A stretch of 18,519 nt of DNA from an uncultured Lachnospiraceae bacterium (GTDB lineage Bacteria; Bacillota; Clostridia; Lachnospirales; Lachnospiraceae), in contig CAJTWM010000037.1 in NCBI GenBank assembly GCA_910579805.1, forward strand, positions 1 to 18,519. The letters run 5' to 3'. Position numbers and translations under genes: made by a program. Shown here one piece after another: positions 1-7,791 of the stretch (positions are counted from its first letter, which is position 1; every line of letters starts with the position of its first letter). Under the pieces are notes generated by a model. The model had not been told where the DNA came from, made no database searches, and saw only the letters and a program-made list of their open reading frames with translations.

Positions 1-96
1 GATGATATGGCAGATATGCTTGGACAGTCTGAAATCTTAGAACCTGATGCAAAAAAACGCCGGAACAGTACGAAAAGGAAACAGTCTAAGGACTAA
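1..96 (+). CDS. 3' end of an unrecognised gene (partial)
   Basis: The first 96 bases are open in frame 1 and end in TAA at 94-96. They encode 31 residues ending in a lysine/arginine-rich tail (KKRRNSTKRKQSKD). The 5' part lies outside the window. The tail has an acidic stretch followed by a basic one, which is common at the end of DNA-binding or mobilisation proteins, but nothing identifies the family. It converges on the minus-strand regulator whose stop is at 160-162, with no clear terminator between them. An accessory or mobile-element gene is plausible from context only. Confidence 0.4.
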   Translation, partial: DDMADMLGQSEILEPDAKKRRNSTKRKQSKD

Positions 97-159
97 ATAA
101 CTGCAAAACAAAAGGAACTGCATCTATCCGCAATTCCCTGTTACTGTAACCATATTTTA

Positions 160-372
160 TTATTCCTCTGTCTTAACCAGCTCCACCACATCATTCAAAT
201 TGCAATCCAGCGCATCACAAATCCGTATTAGTGAGTCCATAGAGATGTGCTGCCCCTTGTTCATGTTGGCAAGTACATTTGTGGTAAGCCCTGCTTCAAT
301 ACGCATTTGGCTCTTAGTCATTCCCCTCTCTAAGAGCAAATGCCACAGAGGTAAGTAACTGACTTTCCGCAT
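160..372 (-). CDS. Small Cro/CI (XRE) family transcriptional regulator
   Basis: This is a 70-residue protein that is almost entirely one helix-turn-helix domain of the Cro/CI type. Roughly residues 15-62 cover the helices, with the recognition region around TKSQMRIEAGLTTNVLANMN and the closing MDSLIRICDALDCNLNDVVEL. Single-domain regulators like this usually control a neighbouring mobile element or toxin-like gene. I place the start at the ATG at 370-372, because GGAGG lies 6 nt upstream. A longer frame opening at a TTG (457-459) is unlikely, since that TTG is part of a good -35 box. Target and ligand are unknown. It converges with the partial gene at the left edge and points away from the EF-G-like gene. 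Confidence 0.8.
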   Translation of the reverse strand: MRKVSYLPLWHLLLERGMTKSQMRIEAGLTTNVLANMNKGQHISMDSLIRICDALDCNLNDVVELVKTEE

Positions 373-430
373 AGCAACCCTCCATTGTTCGGCTAATTTT
401 TCCTGCCCGTTTTCTGTATCTGTTTTGTTT

Positions 431-459
431 ATTCTATCAGAGATATTGCCTTTTATCAA
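431..459 (-). promoter_or_regulatory. Predicted sigma-A promoter of the XRE regulator
   Basis: On the minus strand, TTGATA (454-459) and TAGAAT (431-436) are separated by exactly 17 nt, with TG upstream of the -10 box. Transcription would begin near 424, giving a leader of about 52 nt before the ATG at 372. The match to the consensus is good, and it shows that the upstream in-frame TTG is not the start codon. Confidence 0.65.
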
Positions 460-558
460 TCAAATCTTGACTGTTGACGGTATTTCCTGTTGTTTTGCCA
501 ATCATATTTTTGCTACACCTATTTGGGTATGAAGTGTGTCATGTAGGGGGAGGGATAT

Positions 559-614
559 AGTTTTTCTTAGAATTTTTTGTAATGCACTACCGCAAAAAAG
601 CTCTTAGAAAAACT
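559..614. repeat. Large imperfect inverted repeat in intergenic DNA
   Basis: AGTTTTTCT (559-567) pairs perfectly with AGAAAAACT (606-614). After a small internal loop, TTTTTTG (573-579) pairs with CAAAAAA (593-599), leaving a 13-nt loop (580-592). That is 16 base pairs in total. Two similar purine-rich runs flank it (GGGGGAGGGATA near 546-557 and GGGAGGGGATA near 616-626). It lies in the gene-free stretch 460-761. It could be part of a mobile-element end, a transfer or replication site, or a bidirectional terminator. The sequence does not decide between these. Confidence 0.45.
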
Positions 615-669
615 TGGGAGGGGATAGATGTATAGTAAATATATACAAAAGTAACAAAAAGCATTATAT

Positions 670-721
670 AGTAGATAAATCTTTGCTGTTTATATGATTT
701 TTACAAAGTTATTTATCTACT
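670..721. repeat. Inverted repeat, possible element end or attachment region
   Basis: AGTAGATAAAT (670-680) and ATTTATCTACT (711-721) form an 11-bp perfect inverted repeat. Inside it, CTTTG (681-685) and CAAAG (704-708) extend the stem after a 2-nt bulge. The arms enclose an AT-rich loop. There is no U-tract directly after either arm, so it is not an ordinary terminator. Around here composition changes from AT-rich DNA on the left to GC-richer DNA on the right (from about 760), so it may mark the border of an inserted segment (inference). Confidence 0.4.
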
Positions 722-761
722 GCAATTTAATCTTGAAATTCAGCATCATTTATCCGATCAT

Positions 762-830
762 TTATTCGACCGGCGATCGTGCCGCTTTCCCGTTTCCTTT
801 TGCTGCCTGACTGATCAGGCCCATCGGCAT
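762..830 (-). other. Very short open frame with a ribosome binding site, possible gene remnant
   Basis: Just downstream of the EF-G-like gene's terminator, GGAGGG on the minus strand precedes two in-frame ATGs (828-830 and 822-824); the second has ideal spacing. The frame runs 22 codons (MPMGLISQAAKGNGKAARSPVE) to TAA at 762-764. I recognise no family. It may be the surviving start of a gene truncated where the AT-rich left segment begins, or chance. Confidence 0.2.
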
Positions 831-877
831 CCCTCCAGAAATTTGCAAAAGAAAACCTCACCTTCCTAATTCCACAC

Positions 878-912
878 AAAAAAAGCTGCCGTATCAGATC
901 GATACGACAACT
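878..912 (-). terminator. Rho-independent terminator of the EF-G-like gene
   Basis: Read on the minus strand, AGTTGTCGTATC (912-901) pairs with GATACGGCAGCT (895-884) over 12 positions, with two G-T wobbles and a 5-nt loop. A run of seven T follows (884-878). It lies 31 nt past the stop codon of the minus-strand gene ending at 943, which is the classic position and form. Confidence 0.9.
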
Positions 913-942
913 CTTTATGATAAAATAAAGAACCCCTTTGCC

Positions 943-3036
943 TTAATCCTCACTACTGCTTTCCGCTACTTTGGCCGCCCTTGCTTCTACTTCTTTCGAT
1001 TGAATATCGCTGGGCGCCTGCTCATATCTGGAAAATTCATAAGAAAATTCTCCGCTGCCTCCCGTCATGGAACGAAGCACCGTACAATATCCGAACAATT
1101 CCATCATCGGAACATCAGCTTCTATCGTCTGCTTTCCTCCTGCAATCGGATTCATGCCAAGCACTCTTCCCCTGCGCTTATTCAGATCGCCCATCACGTC
1201 TCCCGTATGTTCGTCAAATACCGTTACTTTCAAAGAAACGATGGGCTCTAAAAGAATCGGCCCCGCCTCCATAAAGCCTTTCTTAAATGCCTGTGTGGTA
1301 GCCATCTTAAACGCCATTTCGGAAGAATCTACGGAATGGTAAGAACCGTCGTAAAGCACCGCCTTCACGCCTACTACCGGATATGCCGCCAAAGGCCCTT
1401 TTAATACGGATTCCTGTAATCCCTTTTCCACTGCCGGGAAAAAGTTTTTCGGAACCGCTCCGCCTACAACCTCCTGCTCAAATACATAAGGAGTCTCCAT
1501 ATCTCCTGAAGGTGAGAAACGCATCTTTACATGACCGTACTGGCCGTGGCCGCCGGACTGCTTTTTGTATTTATATTCCACGTCGGAATTCTTTTTGATT
1601 GTCTCACGGAACGCAACTTTCGGTTTTACCAGTTCAATTTCTACTTTATATTCATTACGCAGTCTGCTCGCCGCAATCTCCAAATGCAGGTCGCCCATAC
1701 CGTAAAGAAGAGTCTGTCTGTTTTCTGCGTCGTTTACGACTTTAAGCGTTAAGTCTTCATGGGTCATCTTCTGTAAAGACTGGGAAATCTTATCCACATC
1801 GTTTTTATTTTTCGGCTTATATCTCATGTATGTATAGGGCGTAGGGATATCGGCGCTGCCGTATTTGATCGTGGTCGCTTTTGTAGAAAGGGTATTGCCC
1901 GTTCTTGCCGCCGTCAACTTCGCAATGGCGCCGATGTCTCCGGCATGAAGCTCGCCGATCTCGGTAGGCTTATTCCCTGTCAGGATATACAGCTTACCGA
2001 CTTTTTCTTCTACGTCTTTATCGTTGTTATAAATCACATCGTCATTCTTCAAAACGCCCGAACAAACCTTGATCAACGAATATTTTCCGATAAAAGGATC
2101 TACGATCGTCTTAAAAATAAAAGCGGACTTTGCCTTGGAGAAATCATAATCTGCATGGAAGATCTCGTTGGTCTTTAAATTGATGCCCGCGCATTCCCTG
2201 TTCTCCGGACTCGGGAAATATTTTACGATATCGTCAAGCAGTGTATAAATACCTTGGCACAAAATGCTTGACCCCATGGACATAGGAACTAACGAACCGT
2301 CCATCACGTTCGTCCTGAGCGCGGAACGGATCTCTGCCTCAGAAAATACCTCCCCGCCAAAATAACGCTCCATCATTTCCTCGCTCGTCTCTGCTACCGC
2401 CTCCATCAACGTATCTCTGTACAACTGCAGATTCGGTTTATTATATTCGGGTATTTCACAGTCCACAACGTCTTTTCCCTGCCATCTGTGAGCCGTTTCG
2501 GAAATAATGTTGACATATCCCACAAACTTTTCATTTTCACGGATCGGTAAATGGAAAGGAGCCATTTTCTTGCCGTAAAGATCCGTCATTGCCTCTACTA
2601 CCTGCTTAAAAGATGCGTTATCCAGATCCATATCCGTTACGAAAACAAAACGGGGCAGCTTATATTTTTCACACAGATCCCATGCCTTTTTCGTTCCGGC
2701 TTCTATTCCCGCTTTTCCCGAGATCACAATGATCGCAGCGTCGGCCGCGCTGGCCGCCTCTTCCACTTCGCCCGCAAAATCAAAAAATCCCGGTGTATCG
2801 AGCAGATTGATCTTTACTCCGTCCCATTCAATGGGAATGACAGAGGTACTGATAGAGATCTGCCTCTTCTGTTCTTCTTTCCCAAAATCGCTTAATGTAT
2901 TGCCGTCTGCAACCTTTCCCATTCTGGAAGTAATCCCGCCTAAATATGCCATTGATTCTGCCAGACTGGTCTTTCCGCAGCCTCCGTGTCCAAGCAGCAC
3001 GACATTACGAATTTTGTCAGTTGTATAAACGTTCAT
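943..3036 (-). CDS. EF-G-like translational GTPase (FusA paralogue)
   Basis: This 697-residue protein has the full elongation factor G architecture. It has an N-terminal GTPase with P-loop GHGGCGKT (residues 16-23), a switch I remnant (KRQISIST, 57-64) and G3 DTPGFF (80-85), then beta-barrel domain II. Domain IV contains GGHGQYGHV, and domain V near the C-terminus contains GDVMGDLNKRRGRVLGM. The length is normal for EF-G. It differs from canonical EF-G at key sites: the His that normally follows DTPG is Phe, and the expected NKMD guanine-recognition motif reads TDMD (134-137). It is therefore probably an EF-G-like paralogue rather than the housekeeping factor; a role in translocation, ribosome release or stress is possible but not shown. 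No r-protein genes flank it. ATG 3034-3036 is preceded by GGAGG at 9 nt. It has its own promoter and terminator. Confidence 0.85.
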   Translation of the reverse strand: MNVYTTDKIRNVVLLGHGGCGKTSLAESMAYLGGITSRMGKVADGNTLSDFGKEEQKRQISISTSVIPIEWDGVKINLLDTPGFFDFAGEVEEAASAADAAIIVISGKAGIEAGTKKAWDLCEKYKLPRFVFVTDMDLDNASFKQVVEAMTDLYGKKMAPFHLPIRENEKFVGYVNIISETAHRWQGKDVVDCEIPEYNKPNLQLYRDTLMEAVAETSEEMMERYFGGEVFSEAEIRSALRTNVMDGSLVPMSMGSSILCQGIYTLLDDIVKYFPSPENRECAGINLKTNEIFHADYDFSKAKSAFIFKTIVDPFIGKYSLIKVCSGVLKNDDVIYNNDKDVEEKVGKLYILTGNKPTEIGELHAGDIGAIAKLTAARTGNTLSTKATTIKYGSADIPTPYTYMRYKPKNKNDVDKISQSLQKMTHEDLTLKVVNDAENRQTLLYGMGDLHLEIAASRLRNEYKVEIELVKPKVAFRETIKKNSDVEYKYKKQSGGHGQYGHVKMRFSPSGDMETPYVFEQEVVGGAVPKNFFPAVEKGLQESVLKGPLAAYPVVGVKAVLYDGSYHSVDSSEMAFKMATTQAFKKGFMEAGPILLEPIVSLKVTVFDEHTGDVMGDLNKRRGRVLGMNPIAGGKQTIEADVPMMELFGYCTVLRSMTGGSGEFSYEFSRYEQAPSDIQSKEVEARAAKVAESSSED

Positions 3037-3124
3037 AAACCTATTCCTCCAATTTTGATGTTTTTGGGCATTTTGCTAAGACAGAATTGGAATTGTGCCT
3101 TACTGTTCCGATCCCCATGGTTAC

Positions 3125-3153
3125 ATTTTACTAAATCGTTAGTCATTTTACAA
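3125..3153 (-). promoter_or_regulatory. Predicted promoter of the EF-G-like gene, with flanking inverted repeat
   Basis: On the minus strand, TTGTAA (3148-3153) and TAAAAT (3125-3130) are spaced by 17 nt, predicting a start near 3118 and a leader of about 82 nt. A 9-bp perfect inverted repeat, TTTACTAAA (3127-3135) and TTTAGTAAA (3178-3186), overlaps the -10 region and sits upstream of the -35. It could be an operator, but the DNA is AT-rich and chance is possible. In the leader, TCCAATT can pair with AATTGGA, which overlaps the Shine-Dalgarno sequence. Confidence 0.55.
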
Positions 3154-3198
3154 GCATTTATATCAATTATATACATTTTTAGTAAAGAAGACTGACCT

Positions 3199-6100
3199 TT
3201 ATTCCTGTCTCTGGCTCTTTTTCTTTAGCAGGGAAGAGGTATCAAGCGCCTGAGGCTCCTGCTTTTTCTCCAATCTTTTCCCTTTCTTTTTTGCTTTTAA
3301 CGCCGTCTTTCCGTTACTTTCCTCTCCTCCGTCCACGGATGCCGTCTTTGTACCTCTGTTTTCCGCGCCCGTACCGTCTGCTGCAGCGGAAATATCATGC
3401 CCCTCCGTTACGGTCTCCGGGGAAACGGTTTCTCCACCGCCCGTCGGACCGCTGCCATGGGCGGCGGCGCCGTAAACTGCCGGTTCCCGTTTTCTGTTTT
3501 GCTTTTCTCCCCACAGCCTGAACTGTCTGCTCACTGTCCGGTACAGCTTCGTATCCTGAGGCCGGAAATGGAATCTACGGAAAGCCACGTCCATGACAAA
3601 CCAAAGCGTGGCTAAACAGATCAGCCATTTTGTCAATTCATACTGTTCTTTCGACTCGCTTTTTCTCTGTTTCCAAAAGTTATCTCCCTGTTGAAGCAGC
3701 GTACCGTAGCGTGTCACAAAATCCGTAAACGCTTTTGCATCCACATCAAATTTATATTCATCCGAATATTGTACCGCCGCCGCGGTAGTCACGGCATTTA
3801 CGATCTCGCCGCCGTCGATCCTGCGCACGCTTACATTATAAATCCCCGTCGCATCCGTTTCCAGCTTGGCTTCGAAACGTCCGGGCGCTACGGCATATAA
3901 AGGCTCCGTTTTCGTATTTCCTTCCGGATCCGTATAGACCGCTTCTATCTTAGTCTGTCCGCCGCTGTCTTCGGCATGGTAAACAAGCTGCGTATACCCT
4001 CCGGCAGTAGTCACATCTACGGAGTCTTCCCCGATCAGGGTATTCCCTACACTGTAATCCACGATCCGTTTCCAAAGCTGCACATAGTCCTCACGTCCCG
4101 CATAACCTGCCGTCCACTCATTGGTCACATCGGTGTTCCATGCGGCCGTATGCCCTAAGCCATACTGCATGACCGTAAGCACCGGATCGTCTTTTTCCGA
4201 AGCGATCAACACACTGGAGGCATTTTTCGGCGTAGCGCTGACATATCCGTAAATACTCGGCCACCCTTCTTCGAATAATCCTCTCGTAACCTCGTTTCCT
4301 GTATTTACGGAAAGCCCAAATACCCCGTTCTGCAAATAGGTATCTCCGCTTAAAAAGACTTCCTGCGCGAATATTTTCGGGATATCGGCCGCAATATCGG
4401 AATAGTAATAACGGCCGCCACAGTCTTCCGCAACCTGTTCTAACAGCCTGCCGTCCGCTCCCGCTCCTACTGCAACAGTGGACAAGGTCACCTTTCCACC
4501 GTTATAAGCTGAGATGATCCCACTATAATCCCTGCTCTCTCCCTGCCCGTCCGTCAGCAGGATCACATGACGAATATCGGCTTCACACTTTGTTACGCCG
4601 TTAAACGCTTCTTTTACTGCCGGCTGGATCGTTGTGCCTCCGCCTTCCGCTATTGTCCTGATCTTTTCTTTCACCGCCTCCTTGTCGGATGCCTGCACCG
4701 GTTCCACCACCCAGCTGAAAGTATCGTCAAAACTGATCACTCCCACATAATCGGTACTCCGCATCTGATCCACCGCGCTCTCCGCCGCCGTAATCGCCAG
4801 ATCCAGATTGGTCACGCCTCCTCCTACATCCACACTCATACTTCCTGAATGATCAATGACCATAATCATTGCCGTAGTGGGGACTTCGTCTACGCCGCGC
4901 AGCTCCATGTCTACCGGCAGCACCGTTTCCAATACGCTGTCCCGATAACCGCCTAAAGCATAACTGTCTTTCCCTCCGCAGCAGACCAGACCGCAGCCGT
5001 AATCCTTTACATAAGTTTCAATATTCTGAAGAAATCCCTCGGGAAGATCCGGCAGATACACATTTTCCAATATAATACTCTTATATTCCAAAAGCCCTTC
5101 CAGCGTAACGGGCGCATTGATCGCCGACACGACCTGATAATTGCAGTTTGCGGTTTTTAACAGATTCCCATACTGTGTGCTGTCCTCGTTCATACCGGAT
5201 ACCACAAGGATCTTAGGCGCGGAATCCACTACCGCATAAGCATGGTAACTGTCATTTTCCTCACAGGTATCCCCTGCTGCCTCTACTTTGACTTCAAAAC
5301 TCTCCACACTTTCTCCGGTGACCTTTTGACTGAATTTGAACCGGTTCGTCCCCCTGTTCAAGTAAACGTCATAGCTTTGCGTCCGCATCGTTCCCATCCA
5401 GATCTCCAGCTTCGCATCCGTTTCATAATTGCTTTCAACAGTCACCGTCATGGAATAAGCGTCGCCCTGATATAGATAACCGGGCAGTTCCACATTGTCC
5501 ACATAAGCGTCCTGTCCCTGCTCGTTCTCGTAAAGTACTGCCAAAAGTTCTATCCCTCCGGACGTAAGTGCAGACGCTGTATTAACAAGACTCCCTTTTG
5601 TTTCTTTCCCATCCGTCAGCATGACGATCCGTCCGGCTCCGTTTTTCGGGATCATGGTCAGCGCCCTCGAAAGCGCGTCTTCAAAATTGGTCGCCGTCTT
5701 GTCTGGCAGCGACATGATCCGTGAAAAATGATCCTCCTTCACCAAAAACTGTTCGACCAGCGAATTTTTCCCAAAAGTAACGATGCCATACTGATTATCT
5801 GCAGGCATTTTCCGGAGCGCGTCCTTCAAATAGGTTTCCATATCGGAAAGATTCTGTGCGTTACTGTTGGAGATATCCACCAAAAAAACAGTAGTATTGG
5901 CGGTATCCCGCCTGCTTACCGTCACGCCGAGCAATGCCAGAAACACCATCGCCGTACCGGCGATGCGCACTGCCAGATAAAACTTTCCCCTGTATCGCAT
6001 CTGCCTTACATATAGGATCCATTCTACCGCCATCAGGATCAGAATCAGCGTCAGTAAAACATTCCGAAGCTGCTTTCTCACAAGCCTGCTGTCATGGGAA

Positions 6101-7791
6101 GATTCCGTTCCGGTATCCTGCGAAACGATCCGGCCGTCCGACTGGCTTCCCGTAGCAAACCGCACCACATACTGTTCCGTCATATCTTTGGCAGCCACAT
6201 CATACAGCCCTGCTTTTCTTGTATCCACCGTCAGCGTGTTCACATCAAAATCTGCCTGCGGATGGAACAGCACCCGTTCTCCCGCTTCATAAAGCTGGTC
6301 TGCAAGAAGGGAAGTATCATTCAAAAAACGGATCGCATTGGATATAAAAACCGGAAATTCCGCCCTAAGAGGAAAATCTGACTCACGGACGTCAAATCCT
6401 ACCACAACTTCCCTGATTCCCTCATGTTCTCCGTAATAACCGGCACACTGTTCTCCCGCCCAAAGAAATCCCGTTCCCCATTCCGGTATCTCATATACTT
6501 TCGTCTCGTTAACGCCGATAGAGAAAGGAGATAATCCGGCCGTCAGGTCACAGTCTGAAACCGTGAGCATAACCCCTTCCATCCTATCCCCGGCGCTTCT
6601 GTCGCTGAAAAAGTAAATACCGCTTACGCCTTCCGTCAAGCCATCGTCTGATCCGGCGTCGTAGATCCGGATCGTTCCGCTATCTTCCTGTAATACTTTA
6701 TCGCTTTCTACTTTCGTAAGATTCTTTCCGGCCGCTGCCTGATATGCTTTCTCAATATAAGTATTCCCGTTTCCCACAAGAACCGCGTCGACCTGAACGG
6801 AACTTGTTTTCACTGCATATGACGTATTGTCGGCCGCCAGAGAATCTTTATCGCTTTTCCCTGCAAAATTTACGGAAGAAATCTCGCTTTTTAAAGGTTC
6901 TCCCTGCCACACAAATTCTTCGAAATAGCAGAGAGCCGTTTCTCCGGCGTCTATGCTTATCTGCCTGATCTGGCGCAGTTTGTTTCCCTCATAGAGACTG
7001 ACTTCCATGGACGCTTCGGCGTCGCTGTAATTGGTAAGACTTGCGGCGCAGAGGACGGCATCCGTCCCGTTTTCCTCCTTTTCCGTATAAGACAAAAAAT
7101 TATTGGAAACGTTACTGACCGTTTCCCCCATTACAATCACCCTGGCACCAAAATATTTCGAAAAGCTCTCGGCGCCGGCCGCACCAATGCCGTCAGTGAA
7201 CAGGATCACCTCCATCCCTGCCGTTTCTTTACCCGACTCTTCTCCTGCCCCCCGCAGCGTCTCCACTACGCTCTCCGCTTCCTGCAATCCGCCCGGTCCG
7301 TCGCTGCAACTGATCTGCTTCAGGATATGATATAAACTGCCCTTGTCCTTTACCCCTACCGCAAGCAGCTCCGTTCCCATACTGTCGTTTGTCAGAACGG
7401 AAAAGGCCGTATCCTCCGAAGCGGCAATCAGGTTTTTCGCCTGTTCTACCGCTTCTTCTATCCGCATCTTTCCCTTACCCGTATCATGCTGCATACTGCC
7501 GCTGGTATCGAATACGAAAATCACATTTTTTCCAACTTCTTCCCTTTTGTGAAGGTACGGCGACATCAACGCAAGCACAAGCAGGAGTATGATCAAAATC
7601 TGAAGATACATCAGTATATTATGAATAAATTTTTCCAAAAACGTCTTGGCCTGCTGATTTTTAAACAAGCTTTCCCATAAAAGATTGGAAGATATTTTAT
7701 AATCTTTTCCCTTCGGTTTTAGTAAATATAAAATGATCACTACCGGCACTGCCAAAAGCAGCGCTAACGGCCACAAGCTTTCAAATATCAT
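3199..7791 (-). CDS. Giant membrane protein with BatA-like N-terminus and three VWA domains
   Basis: A 1530-residue protein, apparently two proteins joined. Part one (about 1-597) resembles BatA: membrane segments at 5-24 and 58-77, then a VWA domain with MIDAS DTSGS (95-99) and LFTDG (197-201), an extracellular region, and a membrane segment at 575-594. Part two starts with another membrane segment (604-625), then VWA 2 (DISNS, 639-643; LTDGKE, 725-730), an Ig-like stretch, a class I GATase-like fold (about 857-965) and VWA 3 (DHSGS, 980-984; GGTT, 1051-1054; LTDG, 1079-1082). A last membrane helix (about 1387-1403) precedes a charged low-complexity tail ending in lysine-rich repeats. VWA domains bind metal and protein partners; MoxR ATPases commonly act on them. 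Last gene of the operon; its start overlaps the DUF58 gene by 11 nt. No obvious terminator follows. Substrate unknown. Confidence 0.85.
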   Translation of the reverse strand: MIFESLWPLALLLAVPVVIILYLLKPKGKDYKISSNLLWESLFKNQQAKTFLEKFIHNILMYLQILIILLLVLALMSPYLHKREEVGKNVIFVFDTSGSMQHDTGKGKMRIEEAVEQAKNLIAASEDTAFSVLTNDSMGTELLAVGVKDKGSLYHILKQISCSDGPGGLQEAESVVETLRGAGEESGKETAGMEVILFTDGIGAAGAESFSKYFGARVIVMGETVSNVSNNFLSYTEKEENGTDAVLCAASLTNYSDAEASMEVSLYEGNKLRQIRQISIDAGETALCYFEEFVWQGEPLKSEISSVNFAGKSDKDSLAADNTSYAVKTSSVQVDAVLVGNGNTYIEKAYQAAAGKNLTKVESDKVLQEDSGTIRIYDAGSDDGLTEGVSGIYFFSDRSAGDRMEGVMLTVSDCDLTAGLSPFSIGVNETKVYEIPEWGTGFLWAGEQCAGYYGEHEGIREVVVGFDVRESDFPLRAEFPVFISNAIRFLNDTSLLADQLYEAGERVLFHPQADFDVNTLTVDTRKAGLYDVAAKDMTEQYVVRFATGSQSDGRIVSQDTGTESSHDSRLVRKQLRNVLLTLILILMAVEWILYVRQMRYRGKFYLAVRIAGTAMVFLALLGVTVSRRDTANTTVFLVDISNSNAQNLSDMETYLKDALRKMPADNQYGIVTFGKNSLVEQFLVKEDHFSRIMSLPDKTATNFEDALSRALTMIPKNGAGRIVMLTDGKETKGSLVNTASALTSGGIELLAVLYENEQGQDAYVDNVELPGYLYQGDAYSMTVTVESNYETDAKLEIWMGTMRTQSYDVYLNRGTNRFKFSQKVTGESVESFEVKVEAAGDTCEENDSYHAYAVVDSAPKILVVSGMNEDSTQYGNLLKTANCNYQVVSAINAPVTLEGLLEYKSIILENVYLPDLPEGFLQNIETYVKDYGCGLVCCGGKDSYALGGYRDSVLETVLPVDMELRGVDEVPTTAMIMVIDHSGSMSVDVGGGVTNLDLAITAAESAVDQMRSTDYVGVISFDDTFSWVVEPVQASDKEAVKEKIRTIAEGGGTTIQPAVKEAFNGVTKCEADIRHVILLTDGQGESRDYSGIISAYNGGKVTLSTVAVGAGADGRLLEQVAEDCGGRYYYSDIAADIPKIFAQEVFLSGDTYLQNGVFGLSVNTGNEVTRGLFEEGWPSIYGYVSATPKNASSVLIASEKDDPVLTVMQYGLGHTAAWNTDVTNEWTAGYAGREDYVQLWKRIVDYSVGNTLIGEDSVDVTTAGGYTQLVYHAEDSGGQTKIEAVYTDPEGNTKTEPLYAVAPGRFEAKLETDATGIYNVSVRRIDGGEIVNAVTTAAAVQYSDEYKFDVDAKAFTDFVTRYGTLLQQGDNFWKQRKSESKEQYELTKWLICLATLWFVMDVAFRRFHFRPQDTKLYRTVSRQFRLWGEKQNRKREPAVYGAAAHGSGPTGGGETVSPETVTEGHDISAAADGTGAENRGTKTASVDGGEESNGKTALKAKKKGKRLEKKQEPQALDTSSLLKKKSQRQE

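Noticed and set aside
628..654. 8-codon leader-peptide-like frame (MYSKYIQK) with a purine-rich ribosome site on the plus strand
   Set aside because: No gene follows on that strand, and the purine run is part of a repeated intergenic motif, so there is nothing for it to regulate.
943..3036. Tetracycline-resistance ribosomal protection protein
   Set aside because: It shares the EF-G fold, but the sequence and the G-motif changes do not match the Tet(M)/Tet(W) type as I know it; an EF-G-like paralogue fits better.
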